Shown piece by piece: positions 54,831 through 64,000 of a DNA stretch of 64,000 nt. Position 1 is the first letter of the stretch; the number at the start of each line of letters is the position of its first letter. Made by a program: the position numbers and the translations under genes. The DNA lies in assembly GCF_900113935.1 (NCBI RefSeq), contig NZ_FORF01000002.1:186001-250000 (forward strand), read 5' to 3'. This DNA comes from Aquamicrobium aerolatum DSM 21857. GTDB taxonomy: Bacteria > Pseudomonadota > Alphaproteobacteria > Rhizobiales > Rhizobiaceae. The notes beneath the pieces are model-generated. The model saw only the letters and a program-made list of their open reading frames with translations, ran no database searches and was not told the origin of the DNA.

Positions 54831-55678
54831 CGGTTGGTTCTCCCGGTCGGGTCAAGCAGATCGCGCAGCCAGTCACCGATGAGGTTGAGGCCCAGCACGG
54901 TGAGCAGGATGGCCATGCCGGGTACGACCGAAATCCACCAGGCGGTCTGCAGATAGGTACGGCCTTCCGCCAGCATGCCGCCCCACGACGGAACCGTCGG
55001 GTCGACGCCAAGACCAAGGAAGGTCAGCGAGCTTTCAAGCAGGATGTTGTTGGCGACGTTGAGCGTCATCAGGACGATCACCGGCCCGAGCAGGTTTGGC
55101 AGCACGTGACGCATGATGATGTTGCGGTCGGCAACGCCAATTGCGCGCGCGGCCAGCACGAACTCGCGCTCACGCAGCGACAGAACAGATGCACGCACCA
55201 GACGCGCATACTGCACCCACTGGCTGACGATCAGAAGAATGATCGTGTTGGTGAGCGATCCGCCAACGATTGCGACGAAGGTGATGGCGAGAAGGATGAA
55301 CGGGAGCGCCAGCTGCACATCGGCAAAGCGCATCACGATCATGTCCCACACACCGCGATAATAGCCGGCAATCAGACCCATCGCGACGCCGAAAACGACG
55401 GAGCCGATGACCGAGATGAAGCCGACCTGCAGCGAGATCCAGCCACCGCTGGCAACGCGCGCAAGGATATCGCGGCCCAAAGCATCGGTGCCGAACGGAT
55501 GCGCCGGATTCTGCAGCGGGGGCACGAGGCGCGACGACAGCGAGATCTTGTACGGGTCCGGCAGGATCCAGCCCGACAGGACGATCGTCCCGATGATGCC
55601 GATCAAAAGGATCGCGCCGAGCACGAATTCGAGCGATGCGAACCGGTTGAGCGCAGGCGATTGAAAGAAACGCGCCAT
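54827..55678 (-). CDS. ABC transporter permease, DppC type
   Basis: The protein has 283 residues from the ATG at 55678 (MARFFQSPAL), with AGGAG 8 bases upstream; a GTG at 55687 overlaps dppB. Features are FGTDALGRDILARVASGGW, the EAA loop AARAIGVADRNIIMRHVLP, and the C-terminus NLIGDWLRDLLDPTGR. It pairs with the DppB-type permease upstream and overlaps the peptidase gene by 4 bases. Confidence 0.94.
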   Translation of the reverse strand: MARFFQSPALNRFASLEFVLGAILLIGIIGTIVLSGWILPDPYKISLSSRLVPPLQNPAHPFGTDALGRDILARVASGGWISLQVGFISVIGSVVFGVAMGLIAGYYRGVWDMIVMRFADVQLALPFILLAITFVAIVGGSLTNTIILLIVSQWVQYARLVRASVLSLREREFVLAARAIGVADRNIIMRHVLPNLLGPVIVLMTLNVANNILLESSLTFLGLGVDPTVPSWGGMLAEGRTYLQTAWWISVVPGMAILLTVLGLNLIGDWLRDLLDPTGRTNR

Positions 55679-55683
55679 CGGGT

Positions 55684-56607
55684 TCACTCCTTGCGGATGC
55701 GGGGATCGACAAGCCCATAGGCGATGTCGACGATCAGATTGACGAGCACGATCATCAAGGAGAGGATCATGATGACGGCCTGCAGCACGGGATAGTCGCG
55801 CGCCGATACGGCATCGAACGCCAGCGTGCCCATCCCCGGCCAGTTGAACACGCGCTCAATGACCACGATGCCACCAAGCAGGCCGCCGAACTGAAGACCG
55901 AAATAGGTGATCAGCGGGATCGCGCAGTTGCGCAGCGCGTGCTTGTAGAGAACCTTGCTCTCCGATAGCCCCTTTGCCCGCGCCACCATGATATATTGCG
56001 AGTTCAGCGTCTCGAGCATGGTGGTGCGCACCAGCCGCACATTGGTCGCGGTCAGGATGATGCCCATCGTCAGTGTCGGCATGATGTAGCTCTCAAAGCC
56101 CGCCATGCCGGACGGTGGCAGCCAGCGCAATGTCACGCCGAAGAGCAGCACCAGCATCGTCGCGAGCCAGAAATTCGGGAACGACAGGCCGACGAGCGAG
56201 CCGATGCGGATCATCTGGTCGCTCCACTTGCCGCGCGAAACCGCCGCGGCAATGCCCAGCGGGATCGAAATGACGATCGACAGGATGAGCGAGGTGAACG
56301 CAAGCGTCAGGGTTGCGGGCAGCGCCTTTGAAATCAGCAGATTGACGGGCGTGCCGCCGACGAAGCTGTTGCCGAAGTTCCAGGTCAGCAGACCCATCAG
56401 CGAGTTGAAATACTGCACGATGAACGGCTCATTGAGGCCCAGACCTTCGCGAATACGCACAAGATCGGCTTCGGTGATGCCCGTCGAGCCTTGCGAGATC
56501 ATCAGGGCCGGGTCGCCCGTCATGCGGATCGCGACGGCCACGACAAGGCTGACAACGACGACAACGAAAGCCGCCTGCAGAAGTCTTTTGAAGATAAAGC
56601 CGATCAC
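55684..56607 (-). CDS. ABC transporter permease, DppB type
   Basis: The 307-residue permease has N-terminal helix MIGFIFKRLLQAAFVVVVVS, EAA loop MVARAKGLSESKVLYKHALR, and the C-terminus LIVDIAYGLVDPRIRKE. About six helices are visible. It starts 59 bases after the binding protein and overlaps the dppC gene. Confidence 0.95.
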   Translation of the reverse strand: MIGFIFKRLLQAAFVVVVVSLVVAVAIRMTGDPALMISQGSTGITEADLVRIREGLGLNEPFIVQYFNSLMGLLTWNFGNSFVGGTPVNLLISKALPATLTLAFTSLILSIVISIPLGIAAAVSRGKWSDQMIRIGSLVGLSFPNFWLATMLVLLFGVTLRWLPPSGMAGFESYIMPTLTMGIILTATNVRLVRTTMLETLNSQYIMVARAKGLSESKVLYKHALRNCAIPLITYFGLQFGGLLGGIVVIERVFNWPGMGTLAFDAVSARDYPVLQAVIMILSLMIVLVNLIVDIAYGLVDPRIRKE

Positions 56608-56666
56608 GGGCCGTCACCTGCTGTAAGTGGGGGTGTCCCCCGGAACGTGTCCGGGGGACGACATCT

Positions 56667-58196
56667 TTACTCGACTTCGACCGCGTTCAGACGCAGACGG
56701 TTGTCTGGCGCCGGGTCGAAATTCTTCACGCGCTTGTTGACGCCGTAGAGGGCTTTCGAGTTGTACAAGGGCATCTCGAGCGCACGGTCGGCAGTGTAGT
56801 GGGCGATTTCCTTGAGGATCCGCTCACGCTCGGCGCGATCGGTCAGCGGGCGCTGGCTTTCGAGCAGGGCGTCCAGCTTCTTGTCGCTGTCATACGGATT
56901 CCACTTTTCGCCGGTGTGGTACATGGCGTAGGCGGTGTTGTCGTAGTCGAACGTCCAGCCACCCCAGCCCTGCTGGAACATCGCGCCGGTCTTGCCCTGC
57001 GGGATGATGTCATTGAGCATGGTGTTCAGCTCGTAGGGCTGGATGGTTGCAGTGATGCCGACCATCGACAGATAGGCTGCAATCGCCTGTGCGACTTCGC
57101 CGAACGTGGCGTCGTTGCCGCGAACGTCGATCGTTACCGCTGCACCCGGCTTCACGCCTGCCTCGGCCAGAAGCGCTTTTGCGCCTTCCACGTCATATGG
57201 CAGCGGCTTCTGGTCCGGATCGTAGCCAAACGAAAGCGGGCTCTGGAAGCTGGCAATCACGTCAGCCTGTCCGCCAAGGATTTCCTTGACGATGGTTTCG
57301 CGGTCAACCGCCATGATCATCGCCTTGCGCACGCGCTCATCGGCGGTGATGCCGTCACGCGTGTTGTAGCGAAGCGCCCAAACGGTCGGCGAGGTAACAG
57401 CCGCCAGGACGAGGTTCGGATCGGCCTCGATGGTCGGGACCATCGACACCGGAATGGTCGGCGGGATCACGACGTCGACGCGGCCGGCCTGAAGCTCAGC
57501 CACAGCGGTCGCTGGCTCGGTGATGAAGCGGTACTCAAGCTCGGAGAGCTTCGCCTTGTCGCCCCAGAAGCCTTCGAAAGCTTCCAGCTTGAGCGAGACT
57601 TTCGGGTCGTAGGACACGAACTTGAACGGACCGGTGCCGACCGGATTGAGGTTGAAGAACTCCTCGGTGTTCTCGGTCACGTATTTCGGCGGAACGATCA
57701 TCGCGCCATAGCCGGCAAGCTTGGTCAGAAGCACCGGATCGGGTGCGCCCAGGTGGAAGTCGACGGTGTTCTCATCGATGATCTCCACCTTAGAGATCGA
57801 CGTATAGTTCGAGCGCTGCGGGCCCTTGGCACCGGTTTCGCCAAGCAGGCGATCAAAGGTGAACTTCACCGCGTCCGCATTGAACGGCTCGCCATTGTGG
57901 AAAGTCACACCTTCACGCAGCTTGAAGCGAATACGCTTGCCTTCGTCCAGAACGTCCCAGGACTCTGCCAGCGCTGGCACGATTTCCATGTCCGGACCGC
58001 GATAGGTCAGGCCATCGAAGATGTTCGTTGCGGCGGATGCCCAGTTCACGAGAAAGGTGTCGATCGGATCCCAGGAGCCCGGATCCTGCGGCGACGAGAC
58101 GACGAGCTTTCCGTCAGCAAAAGCCGGAGCGGTGAAAGCCGTGGTGGCGAGCAGCAATGCTGTCGCACCCGCCTTCAAGAACCTGATATTTAGCAT
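56667..58196 (-). CDS. Peptide-type ABC transporter substrate-binding protein (SBP family 5)
   Basis: The 509-residue periplasmic binding protein has signal peptide MLNIRFLKAGATALLLATTA, cleaved near AFAD. Family features are VVSSPQDPGSWDPIDTFLVN, EIVPALAESWDVLDEGKRI and KLREGVTFHNGEPFNADAVK. It lies 18 bases after the fused ATPase gene and before both permeases. The downstream peptidase and oxoprolinase suggest peptides or pyroglutamyl compounds as ligand. Confidence 0.94.
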   Translation of the reverse strand: MLNIRFLKAGATALLLATTAFTAPAFADGKLVVSSPQDPGSWDPIDTFLVNWASAATNIFDGLTYRGPDMEIVPALAESWDVLDEGKRIRFKLREGVTFHNGEPFNADAVKFTFDRLLGETGAKGPQRSNYTSISKVEIIDENTVDFHLGAPDPVLLTKLAGYGAMIVPPKYVTENTEEFFNLNPVGTGPFKFVSYDPKVSLKLEAFEGFWGDKAKLSELEYRFITEPATAVAELQAGRVDVVIPPTIPVSMVPTIEADPNLVLAAVTSPTVWALRYNTRDGITADERVRKAMIMAVDRETIVKEILGGQADVIASFQSPLSFGYDPDQKPLPYDVEGAKALLAEAGVKPGAAVTIDVRGNDATFGEVAQAIAAYLSMVGITATIQPYELNTMLNDIIPQGKTGAMFQQGWGGWTFDYDNTAYAMYHTGEKWNPYDSDKKLDALLESQRPLTDRAERERILKEIAHYTADRALEMPLYNSKALYGVNKRVKNFDPAPDNRLRLNAVEVE

Positions 58197-58214
58197 GCGA
58201 GTCTCCCAATGTTT

Positions 58215-60059
<1,845 letters not shown>

Positions 60060-60067
60060 TGCAATCC

Positions 60068-60643
60068 TCAGAATGTGGCAGCCGCCCGGGCAGCCTGATT
60101 GTATGCTCCGGAGAGCATGCGTAGCAAGGTGCCCAGATTCGACAATTCCGCTTCCGGAATGCGAGCCTGACCGGCGATATCGAGCAGCAGTTTTTCGCGG
60201 AGCTGGCCATAGCGACGGCAAGCTTCAAAGCCGGCTTCGCTGATCTCGACCATCTTTTCCTTGCCTGCCTTGCGGGTGTGAATGAGGCCGGCTGCTTCCA
60301 GTTTCTTGACCGCGTAGGAAACGACGTGGATGTCCTCGACATCCAGCACCAGCGCGATATCGACCATCCGCTTGGCGCGGCCGCGATGGGCGACCGAATG
60401 AAGAATGGCAACTTCCGTGGCCGACAGCCCCGGCTGGCCCGAGGCGGCCATGCACCGCACCATCCAGCGATTGAACGCGCTGGTGGCGATCATCATGCCG
60501 TATTCGACTTCGGAGAGAGCCGGCGAGCGCCCTGCGGCCAGATGCGCCGACGAGACGACAGGCCCGACCTCGCCGCCACCGTTTCGGGGGGCGCGCGTGT
60601 CGATGCTCGCGATTGGCAATGCCTTGCTGTGTCCGCGTCTCAT
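60068..60643 (-). CDS. MarR-like winged-helix transcriptional regulator
   Basis: The 191-residue regulator starts at the ATG at 60643 (MRRGHSKALP), with GAGG 5 bases upstream. The winged helix is GLSATEVAILHSVAHRGRAK, RMVDIALVLDVEDIHVVSYA and VKKLEAAGLIHTRKAGKEKM. It is the first gene of the importer/oxoprolinase operon and probably regulates it. A TTGACA box on the minus strand (60692-60687) lies upstream without a good -10 box. Confidence 0.87.
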   Translation of the reverse strand: MRRGHSKALPIASIDTRAPRNGGGEVGPVVSSAHLAAGRSPALSEVEYGMMIATSAFNRWMVRCMAASGQPGLSATEVAILHSVAHRGRAKRMVDIALVLDVEDIHVVSYAVKKLEAAGLIHTRKAGKEKMVEISEAGFEACRRYGQLREKLLLDIAGQARIPEAELSNLGTLLRMLSGAYNQAARAAATF

Positions 60644-60976
60644 TTGTGCCTCTTTCACGCATATCATCGATAAATTATTCATATCTTGTCAATACATGGT
60701 CGGCTGAATATTCGACGCCTCATCTCATGTGTCTCTGTTTTCAAGGGCTTGCGACAGGAAACTTCATCAAGAATTGACCGGCTCGCGACCTTCCGGACCG
60801 CAGAAAAATCAACCCGGCTCGGGAATCGAGCACGCGCTGCAGGCTCAGACTGAGGTCGAGTCTCGATACAAATCGGCGAGTTCGGTAAGAGTTGTGCGGG
60901 CGCGTCATTTGCCTACTGTGTCCGCTGTGTCAGACATGGGCTTCCGTCATCACACATTGAACGAAGGAGACAGGCA
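60644..60976. other. Divergent intergenic region between MarR regulator and NYN gene
   Basis: These 333 bases hold no supported gene. Near the MarR end the sequence is AT-rich with TTGACA on the minus strand at 60692-60687, a plausible -35 box. I see no clear operator or terminator in the rest. Confidence 0.45.
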
Positions 60977-61750
60977 GTGGCCTTGGAGAACCGTTCCCCC
61001 CGCCTTGCAGTCCTCATTGACGCCGACAACGCTTCGGCGAAGATCGTCGATGGTCTTTTCGAAGAGATCGCCAAGATTGGCGAGGCCAGTGTGCGGCGCA
61101 TCTATGGCGATTTTTCAAGTCCGCGCTCGAAGGGCTGGGCTGACGTCTTGTCGAAACACGCGATCATCCCGCAGCAGCAATTTGCCTACACGACGGGCAA
61201 GAATGCTTCGGACATCACGCTGGTGATCGACGCGATGGACCTGCTTCACAGCGGCCGGTTCGACGGCTTTTGCTTGGTGTCTTCCGACAGCGATTTCACC
61301 CGGCTTGCAGCGCGAATACGCGAACAGGGCGTCGATGTGTTCGGCTTTGGCGAAAAGAAGACGCCGGAGAGTTTCCGTCAGGCCTGCCGCCGCTTCGTCT
61401 ATACGGAAAACCTGCTGGCATCCTCGCCTGCAAACCAGCAGGAGGATGCGCGCCGCGCCGCGCCGTTGCAGCAGCCGTCGGAAGCCATTCCCATCATCAG
61501 CCGGGTGATCGAGGAGATGGACAGCGACGATGGCTGGGTGCCGCTTGGTGCCGTCGGAACGCAGCTTGCCAATCTGGCCTCGGACTTCGATCCGCGCACT
61601 TTCGGCTTTCGCAAGCTGAGCGACCTGGTGCGCAAGACGAACGCCTTCGAAATCAAGAATGTCGAAGGCAGCGCCCTGCGGATCCGGATCAAGCCCGAGC
61701 CGCAAAAGGCGGCACGTCGCGCTGCAACACCCCGCAAGACGGCATCCTGA
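60977..61750 (+). CDS. NYN (LabA/DUF88) domain protein with C-terminal LOTUS/OST-HTH domain
   Basis: The 257-residue protein starts at a GTG at 60977 with AAGGAGA upstream. The NYN nuclease-fold domain (about 12-150) has acidic residues in AVLIDADNASAKIVDGLF, ITLVIDAMDLLHSG and CLVSSDSDFTRLAARIREQG, all expected for a metal-dependent RNase. A LOTUS-like domain (about 170-240) follows: PIISRVIEEMDSDDGWVPLG and FGFRKLSDLVRKTNAFEI. Such proteins are thought to cut or bind RNA; the target is unknown. Confidence 0.9.
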   Translation: MALENRSPRLAVLIDADNASAKIVDGLFEEIAKIGEASVRRIYGDFSSPRSKGWADVLSKHAIIPQQQFAYTTGKNASDITLVIDAMDLLHSGRFDGFCLVSSDSDFTRLAARIREQGVDVFGFGEKKTPESFRQACRRFVYTENLLASSPANQQEDARRAAPLQQPSEAIPIISRVIEEMDSDDGWVPLGAVGTQLANLASDFDPRTFGFRKLSDLVRKTNAFEIKNVEGSALRIRIKPEPQKAARRAATPRKTAS

Positions 61751-61767
61751 AGCCCGCTATCTTTCGA

Positions 61768-62763
61768 TCATGCGCCCGACGAAAGGCCCGCTGCCTCGGC
61801 AATCAACTCGAACGAGCGCAGTCGCAGCGCATGATCGTAAACGTCCGAGACGACGATCAGCTCATCTGCTCGCGTCTCCTCAACGAGCGCCGCAATCCCG
61901 CGGCGCACCGTTTCCGGCGAGCCAACGATCGAGCGCGCCAGCATACGCTGGACCTGGGCCTTTTCGGACAAGCTCCAATAGTTTTCGATATCGTCGATCG
62001 GGGGCTGGCTGAGCCCCCGCGCGCCGCGAAACATGTTGACGAACGACATCTGCTGCGTCGTTGCCAGACGCTTTGCCTCCGCATCAGTCTCGGCAGCGAT
62101 GATGTTCACGCCGACCATCGCATAGGGCCGCTGCAATTGCTCTGAAGGCTTGAACCGCGCGCGATAGATCTCCAGCGCCTGCAGCAGCAGGTCCGGCGCA
62201 AAGTGCGAGGCGAAACTGTAAGGAAGGCCCAGCTCAGCGCCGAGCATCGCCCCGAAATTGCTTGATCCCAGAATCCAGAGCGGCACATTGGTTCCCGCCG
62301 CAGGCACAGCCTCGATGCGCTGGTTCGGCCCGGCTTCAGCGAGAAAAGCCTGAAGTTCGAGAACATCCTGCGGGAAGTTTTCGGCGCTCTCCGGCGCACG
62401 CCGCAAGGCGCGCAGCGTCAGCTGGTCCGTTCCCGGCGCACGACCCAGCCCAAGATCGATGCGGCCCGGATACAGGCGTTCGAGCGTGCCGAATTGCTCG
62501 GCGATGATATAGGGCGCGTGGTTGGGCAGCATGATGCCCCCTGCCCCGACCCTGATCTTCGTAGAACCAGCAGCAATATGCGCCAAGACAATTGAGGTTG
62601 CCGCGCTGGCAATGCCGCGCATGTTGTGATGCTCGGCCACCCAGATGCGATTATAGCCCCAGTTTTCCGCATGTGCCGCCAGATCGCGGGCGTTGTCGAG
62701 CGCGCCGCGCGCATCCGTCTCTTCGGTAACGCGGACGAGTTCCAGTATCGACAATGGGGTCAT
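61768..62763 (-). CDS. LLM-class flavin-dependent oxidoreductase (luciferase-like)
   Basis: The 331-residue protein starts at the ATG at 62763 (MTPLSILELV), with GGAG 8 bases upstream. It has the family segments YNRIWVAEHHNMRGIASAAT near residue 35, GAGGIMLPNHAPYIIAEQFG, GRIDLGLGRAPGTDQLTLRA and SNFGAMLGAELGLPYSF. This subgroup uses FMN and is usually of unknown substrate. The start is separated by a palindromic operator from the divergent TetR gene. Confidence 0.92.
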   Translation of the reverse strand: MTPLSILELVRVTEETDARGALDNARDLAAHAENWGYNRIWVAEHHNMRGIASAATSIVLAHIAAGSTKIRVGAGGIMLPNHAPYIIAEQFGTLERLYPGRIDLGLGRAPGTDQLTLRALRRAPESAENFPQDVLELQAFLAEAGPNQRIEAVPAAGTNVPLWILGSSNFGAMLGAELGLPYSFASHFAPDLLLQALEIYRARFKPSEQLQRPYAMVGVNIIAAETDAEAKRLATTQQMSFVNMFRGARGLSQPPIDDIENYWSLSEKAQVQRMLARSIVGSPETVRRGIAALVEETRADELIVVSDVYDHALRLRSFELIAEAAGLSSGA

Positions 62764-62837
62764 GGGTCCAACTCCGGGGATACAACCATTCAGGTTGCAC
62801 ATGCTCTGGCTCAAAACGGAGACTATCTCCATTTGAC

Positions 62838-62874
62838 TTGACGTTATATGGAGGCTGCCTCCATATTGTGTCAA
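62838..62874. promoter_or_regulatory. Divergent promoters with perfect TetR-type operator
   Basis: At 62846-62866 two 10-base arms, ATATGGAGGC and GCCTCCATAT, flank a single T. On plus, TTGACG (62838-62843) and CATATT (62862-62867) are 18 bases apart; on minus, TTGACA (62874-62869) lies at a similar distance from CATATA (62850-62845). The palindrome thus sits in both promoter spacers, so the TetR product could repress itself and the oxidoreductase. Confidence 0.8.
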
Positions 62875-62905
62875 TCCGCAACTTGCGCAAATTGAGACCC
62901 TGACC

Positions 62906-63499
62906 ATGACCACCGATGCCGCGACAGGCGGGCAGCCCAATCTGCGTGCGGACGCGCGGCGTAATCGCGAGCGCGTGCTCGAGGTGGCCAAACGTCATTT
63001 CGACCTGCACGGCGTTTCCGCCTCGCTCGAAGAAATCGCTCGTGAAGCGGGTGTTGGCGCCGGAACGCTTTATCGGCACTTTCCTTCTCGCGAAGCCCTC
63101 GTCGCCGCAACCTTGCACGACCGGCAGGCAGAATTGCTCGGCCTATCGCAACAGGTGCGGCAGATGCCGGATGCGGACGCGGCCTTGTCACGATGGCTGG
63201 AGGCCCTTCAAACCTATCTGCGAACTTTCAACGGTCTGCCGGACCCGGTGCTGGCGGCGCTGAAGAAGGAAGCTTCACCGCTCTCCCTCTCCTGCGAAAC
63301 GCTTGGCGAACTCACCAGCGAGGTACTCGCCCGCGCGCAGCGCGAAGGAAGTGCGCGCAACACCGTCTCTGCGAACGACCTTTTCCTCGGGGCGATTGCA
63401 ATTGCCTGGGTGCTCAACCGCGCAGAAGCCTGCGGCACCAGCGCCGAAAAACTGAACGCGATTTTCGCGCACGGTTATCAAGAGACCGAGCGAAGCTGA
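62906..63499 (+). CDS. TetR-family transcriptional repressor
   Basis: The 197-residue repressor has the TetR DNA-binding domain: RRNRERVLEVAKRHFDLHGV near residue 18, SASLEEIAREAGVGAGTLYR and HFPSREALVAATL. The C-terminal ligand and dimerisation domain starts about residue 80. It is divergent from the luciferase-like oxidoreductase and probably controls it through the operator at 62846-62866. Confidence 0.93.
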   Translation: MTTDAATGGQPNLRADARRNRERVLEVAKRHFDLHGVSASLEEIAREAGVGAGTLYRHFPSREALVAATLHDRQAELLGLSQQVRQMPDADAALSRWLEALQTYLRTFNGLPDPVLAALKKEASPLSLSCETLGELTSEVLARAQREGSARNTVSANDLFLGAIAIAWVLNRAEACGTSAEKLNAIFAHGYQETERS

Positions 63500-63578
63500 C
63501 AGGCGCAATTCAGCGCCCGTTGCCAGCAAGGTGATCGGCGGCGTAATGATGCCGCACTCGCCTTCAGGATGTTTTTCA

Positions 63579-64000
63579 ATGCTGGCTGAACTTTACGTTC
63601 CGGGCACCAGTCCGCTTCATCGCACCCCACCTCAATACATGGTGCTGGCACTGGCAGTCTTCTGCACAGCGCTCTTCCTGTTTGATGGCTGGCTGACGCT
63701 GGCGATTGCGGCTGCTCTGGTGCTGATGGCCTATCTCGTCGCGGAGCTGCGCCTTCGTCATGCAATCGCCGCTTTGCGCCCGGTGTTTTGGGTGCTGGCG
63801 ATCATCTTTGCCGTACACGTCGTGATGAACAATGTCGGGCATGCTGCACTGGTGGTCGCACGGTTCATCCTGATGATCCTCGCCGCCTCGGTGGTCACCT
63901 TGACCACCTGCACCAGCGAGTTCGTCGAAGGCATCCGCGCGCTTCTGAAATACGCACCATCCTGGGTTCCGAAAGACCGGATCGCATTGGCAATCGCACT
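63579..64000 (+). CDS. ECF transporter transmembrane protein, BioN/CbiQ type, cut by window edge
   Basis: About 140 codons are visible from the ATG at 63579, with AGGA about 9 bases upstream. The N-terminus MLAELYVPGTSPLHRTPPQY matches the conserved start of EcfT proteins. Helices follow (MVLALAVFCTALFLFDG, LTLAIAAALVLMAYLVAELR in part, and FWVLAIIFAVHVVMNN), then LRPVFW and TTCTSEFVEGIRALL. BioN is the usual membrane partner of BioY and BioM in biotin import. The ATPase and S component must lie outside the window. Confidence 0.83.
   Translation, partial: MLAELYVPGTSPLHRTPPQYMVLALAVFCTALFLFDGWLTLAIAAALVLMAYLVAELRLRHAIAALRPVFWVLAIIFAVHVVMNNVGHAALVVARFILMILAASVVTLTTCTSEFVEGIRALLKYAPSWVPKDRIALAIA

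Overview
The window reads as chromosome from an alphaproteobacterium, most likely of the Hyphomicrobiales (Rhizobiales). It is GC-rich, most genes sit in long tightly packed operons with ATGA or 1-base overlaps, it carries many peptide-type ABC importers, and its Mo-hydroxylase, Sox and formate dehydrogenase modules are of the kinds common in that order. I see no insertion sequence, prophage or CRISPR array. Both ends cut through genes: an ABC ATPase on the left and an ECF transporter membrane subunit on the right.

Layout. (1) 1-7675, minus: an amide-sensing operon amiC-amiR-dppC-dppB-substrate-binding protein-formamidase-fused ATPase. It has a sigma70-like promoter and a leader terminator placed where an ANTAR antiterminator would act. 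(2) 7752-11972, minus: a fused two-domain permease, ATPase and binding protein of the PhnCDE superfamily, best read as the putative selenate importer; then two unrecognised overlapping small genes; then tRNA-Sec (selC). (3) 12194-17415, minus: two FAD amine/amino-acid oxidases flanking a peptide-type binding protein, then a TauE/SafE permease. (4) 17529-28782: the selenocysteine and formate dehydrogenase island. On minus it reads fdoG (in-frame UGA plus SECIS)-fdoH-fdoI-fdhE-selA-Sel1-repeat gene-selB, with selD divergent on plus. (5) 28851-31729, plus: a small exported protein, a YjlB-like cupin and an exported repeat protein. (6) 31758-39239: a divergent sulfur-redox cluster. Minus holds a SoxY-SoxZ fusion, an exported pentapeptide-repeat protein, a NosR-like membrane flavo-iron-sulfur protein and ApbE; plus holds a monoheme cytochrome, the flavocytochrome c sulfide dehydrogenase flavoprotein, SoxX and SoxA. 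No SoxB or SoxCD is present. (7) 39274-47523: a triheme cytochrome c, a two-subunit periplasmic molybdenum hydroxylase (IorAB type), a LysR regulator, and a maturation operon (split XdhC plus a MoeA-like/MocA fusion). (8) 47845-60643, minus: a DnaQ-like exonuclease, then a long operon MarR-DppDF-binding protein-DppB-DppC-M14 peptidase-PxpA-PxpBC-biotin carboxylase/BCCP, which reads as uptake and breakdown of peptides or pyroglutamyl compounds. (9) 60977-64000: a NYN-LOTUS protein, a luciferase-like oxidoreductase divergent from a TetR regulator with a perfect palindromic operator between them, and a BioN/CbiQ-type membrane protein.

How it fits together. Regions 2 and 4 form a complete selenium route: import, selenophosphate (SelD), Sec-tRNA (SelC, SelA), UGA decoding (SelB, SECIS), and the selenoenzyme with its accessory FdhE. 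Region 6 would move sulfane sulfur on a carrier protein and pass electrons through periplasmic cytochromes and a flavinylated membrane protein. Region 7 would oxidise an aldehyde or N-heterocycle and pass electrons to cytochrome c.

The parts that look least described are the unknown gene pair next to selC, the SoxYZ-fusion/pentapeptide/NosR/ApbE block facing FccB-SoxXA, the amide-responsive attenuator, and the 5-oxoprolinase operon carrying its own biotin carboxylase.
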